In this document: positions 7,380-8,451 of the stretch, in pieces | How the letters are laid out: every line of letters begins with the position of its first letter | How positions within the stretch are numbered: the stretch's first letter is position 1 | NCBI GenBank assembly: GCA_012036375.1 | Contig: JAAUOI010000115.1 | Span: 1-8,451 of the forward strand | Direction of reading: 5' to 3' | DNA from: Allobrachymonas sp. | Lineage (GTDB): Bacteria > Pseudomonadota > Gammaproteobacteria > Burkholderiales > Burkholderiaceae_C | Length of the DNA stretch: 8,451 bases | Notes under the pieces: generated by a model | The model's database searches: none | Told to the model about the DNA's origin: nothing | The model's input: the letters and a program-made list of their open reading frames with translations, nothing else | Made by a program: the position numbers and the translations under genes

Positions 7380-8146
7380 CTATTGCCCAGTCGCTGTGAC
7401 TTGGCAGCTGAGTATGAAACTCAAGCTGGAATTGGCTGGGAAGGTGGCGATGCTCAGGCCGCCCGCTGTGAACAGGTTCGGCCATAGCCCTGCCCCGGGA
7501 CAAACGGCTGCTGATGAGCCAGATGCAGTGCAGGCCGTTACCGTGCAGTTAGACAAGCCCGTGCTGGGTGCATCTTTGGCGATTGCGCCATTGGCGGCTG
7601 TCGCACCTGTATTGCTGAATGTGACCGTGTATTGCGTGGTGCTGCCTGCCACCAAAGTCGTTGTGCCATTGGTTTTGGTGACATCCAAAGCGGTAGAGCA
7701 GGCGGTGGTGAGGGTGGTGCTGTTGCCCAACACGGTGAATGTGCCTGTGGTGGCAAACCAGGGCTCGGCCACGCCATCGCCTGCGCCTGTTCCTCCTGTG
7801 AGGTTACCGCGATCCACGCCAGTCGCCCCACCTGTGACCGCAATCGTGGGCGCAGCACTGGCTGCAAAATAAATCACTCCACCGCCGCCGCCGCCGCCCG
7901 GACCATGTCGGTCATACGATGAATTCGCGCCAGCGCCACCATTGCTAGCAAATGTGCGCCCCGCCAAGCTACTTGCTGTGGCCACCAAAATTGAGCCGCC
8001 TGCGCCACCTCCACCCGCTGCATCGGTGCATCCGCCCGTGGTGAAATTCGGCCCGAAGCCGTTTGCTCCATTAGCTAAGAAGTTGCCTGTGCCGCTGACA
8101 GCACCGATACGACCTATGATGATGCCGCCGCCATTGCCGCCCCAGA
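7380..8146 (-). CDS. Gly-rich surface/secreted protein with DUF11-like C-terminus (5' part missing)
   Basis: The minus-strand frame is open from 8183 down to TAG at 7380-7382, but only the part below about 8146 looks like this protein. The first about 80 residues are Gly-rich with short hydrophobic stretches (GGNGGGIIIGRIGAV, AAGGGGGAGGSILVATASS, GPGGGGGGGVIYFAAS). They resemble the beta-helical Gly-rich parts of large exported proteins in Burkholderiales. The C-terminus (DVTKTNGTTTLVAGSTTQYT, then SNTGATAANGAIAKDAP and final SCQVTATGQ) resembles DUF11/conserved-repeat beta-sandwich domains. Four Cys in the last third could form disulfides, consistent with export. No signal peptide is present because the N-terminus is absent: upstream the frame runs into a plsX fragment read in another frame. 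Function is unknown; adhesion or surface-layer roles are guesses. Confidence 0.65.
8124..8143 (-). other. Junction between surface-protein gene and plsX fragment (20-bp shared segment)
   Basis: On the minus strand these 20 bases can be read two ways, each making sense in its own protein. In the plsX frame they fall in GHSGAAMAAA, the expected PlsX sequence. In the surface-protein frame they give GGNGGG, typical of Gly-rich repeats. Beyond the segment on one side only the plsX frame is sensible; on the other side only the surface frame is. This is what a join through a short shared sequence looks like: an assembly misjoin, an amplification chimera, or microhomology recombination. Confidence 0.6.
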
Positions 8147-8308
8147 ATGACCGGCTGACACCACGCCGTCTGCTCGGCCTTGCTTAACAAGATCCATTGA
8201 GACGTTAATAGAAGCCCTAGGTTTACGCTTAAGCGCATTCAAGGGCTCTTCATCCATCTCAACGGTGCCTTCGGCAGGCACGATCTCAATTCCAGCCATG
8301 TTTAACAT
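8124..8308 (-). pseudogene. plsX: Fragment of phosphate acyltransferase gene plsX, truncated at both ends
   Basis: PlsX converts acyl-ACP to acyl-phosphate for phospholipid synthesis. The minus-strand frame from ATG 8306-8308 encodes IEIVPAEGTVEMDEEPLNAL, KRKPRASINVSMDLVKQGRA and DGVVSAGHSGAAMAAA. This matches the PlsX region with the (V)SAG(N/H)(T/S)GA motif, normally around residues 50-110 of a protein of about 330-350. The first 50 or so residues, including the DAMGGD motif, are missing; upstream there is an in-frame TAA (8312-8314) and AT-rich DNA. After AAA the frame runs SS-stop (TAG at 8114-8116) where PlsX should continue LL/LF...GRI. The HSGAAM form, as I recall it, is closer to cyanobacterial or Chloroflexi PlsX than to the proteobacterial NTGALM form, hinting at a different source organism. 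It cannot encode a working enzyme. Confidence 0.75.
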
Positions 8309-8311
8309 TTT

Positions 8312-8451
8312 TTAATATACAGTAACAAACCCGAACATTTTACCTCCACTTTGGAAAGTGTAGCCAGTATACAAGTATACTGTGAGGTATGCAAGCTCAT
8401 AGAGAAAAAGGGGATGCCTCATGTCCATCTGTTCTAAATTACTACGTTTTC
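8312..8451 (-). CDS. Possible C-terminal end of an unknown protein (runs off the window)
   Basis: On the minus strand one frame is open from the window edge to TAA at 8312-8314, about 46 codons, ending FQSGGKMFGFVTVY. I recognise no family. An open stretch of this length is not rare by chance. A strong GGAGG (complement of 8343-8347) four bases before an in-frame ATG (8336-8338) would otherwise start an 8-codon peptide MFGFVTVY just before the plsX fragment. Treat this as unproven. Confidence 0.2.
   Translation of the reverse strand, partial: KRSNLEQMDMRHPLFLYELAYLTVYLYTGYTFQSGGKMFGFVTVY
8365..8382. promoter_or_regulatory. 18-bp palindrome CAGTATAC-AA-GTATACTG
   Basis: CAGTATAC (8365-8372) and GTATACTG (8375-8382) are perfect 8-bp inverted repeats around AA. 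The size and symmetry fit a dimeric repressor operator; GTATAC cores occur in GntR-family sites, but the regulator is unknown. TATACT (8376-8381) inside it could be a -10 box for a plus-strand start, with TTGGAA (8351-8356) as a distant -35 (19 bp). Confidence 0.45.
8421..8451 (+). CDS. Possible start of a gene cut by the window edge
   Basis: ATG at 8421 follows AGGGG at 8409-8413 with a 7-base spacer and opens a frame MSICSKLLRF that runs off the window. The palindrome and -10-like box at 8365-8382 lie about 40 bp upstream, as expected for a regulated promoter. Ten codons are too few to identify a product, and the opposite strand is also open here, so at most one of the two is real. Confidence 0.25.
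   Translation, partial: MSICSKLLRF

Noticed and set aside
7318..7872. 184-codon plus-strand open frame with Val/Ala/Pro-rich product
   Set aside because: It is antisense to the DUF11-like domain; Gly- and Thr-rich codons on the minus strand produce Pro/Val-rich shadows, and no start signal is present.

Overview
The window looks like part of a moderately GC-rich proteobacterial chromosome, most likely a betaproteobacterium of the Burkholderiales. This rests on the overall style of the GlmS, Kef and FadD proteins and on the Gly-rich/DUF11-like surface protein; no marker gene fixes the taxon. It reads as a chromosomal segment with one accessory-looking insertion and a probably chimeric right end.

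Layout. Positions 1-128 are an AT-rich leader with a good ribosome binding site. Positions 129-2044 hold glmS (+), broken by one missing base near 536. Positions 2045-2235 contain a second, synonymously recoded copy of the last 12 GlmS codons plus stop, then an 11-bp-phased array of TGGCGC repeats (three direct, then inverted) lying over a good promoter. Positions 2236-3637 hold a Fic-family gene (+) with an N-terminal winged helix. It has one extra base near 2782 and starts where transcription is predicted to start, so its mRNA may be leaderless. Positions 3705-5563 hold a Kef-type potassium/proton antiporter gene (+) with at least five indel sites. It converges, with only 3 bp between stop codons, on an intact fadD-type acyl-CoA ligase gene (-, 5567-7270). 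Upstream of that on the minus strand is the C-terminal part of a Gly-rich surface or secreted protein (7380 to about 8146). It runs directly, in a different frame, into a fragment of plsX truncated at both ends (to 8308). The last 140 bases are AT-rich and carry an 18-bp palindrome and only doubtful coding signals.

How it fits together. GlmS (amino-sugar supply for the envelope), Kef (K+ efflux) and FadD (fatty-acid activation) are ordinary housekeeping or stress genes with no obvious joint pathway. The unusual part is the block at about 2045-3637: a Fic/winged-helix gene with its own repeat operator, sitting behind a duplicated glmS tail. The end of glmS is the classic target of Tn7-type elements, so this may be a small cassette captured there, but no transposase or transposon end is visible. 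Every frameshift can be repaired by one- or two-base edits, often in homopolymers, so most are probably sequence errors. The plsX/surface-protein fusion at 8124-8143 has the hallmarks of an assembly or amplification chimera.
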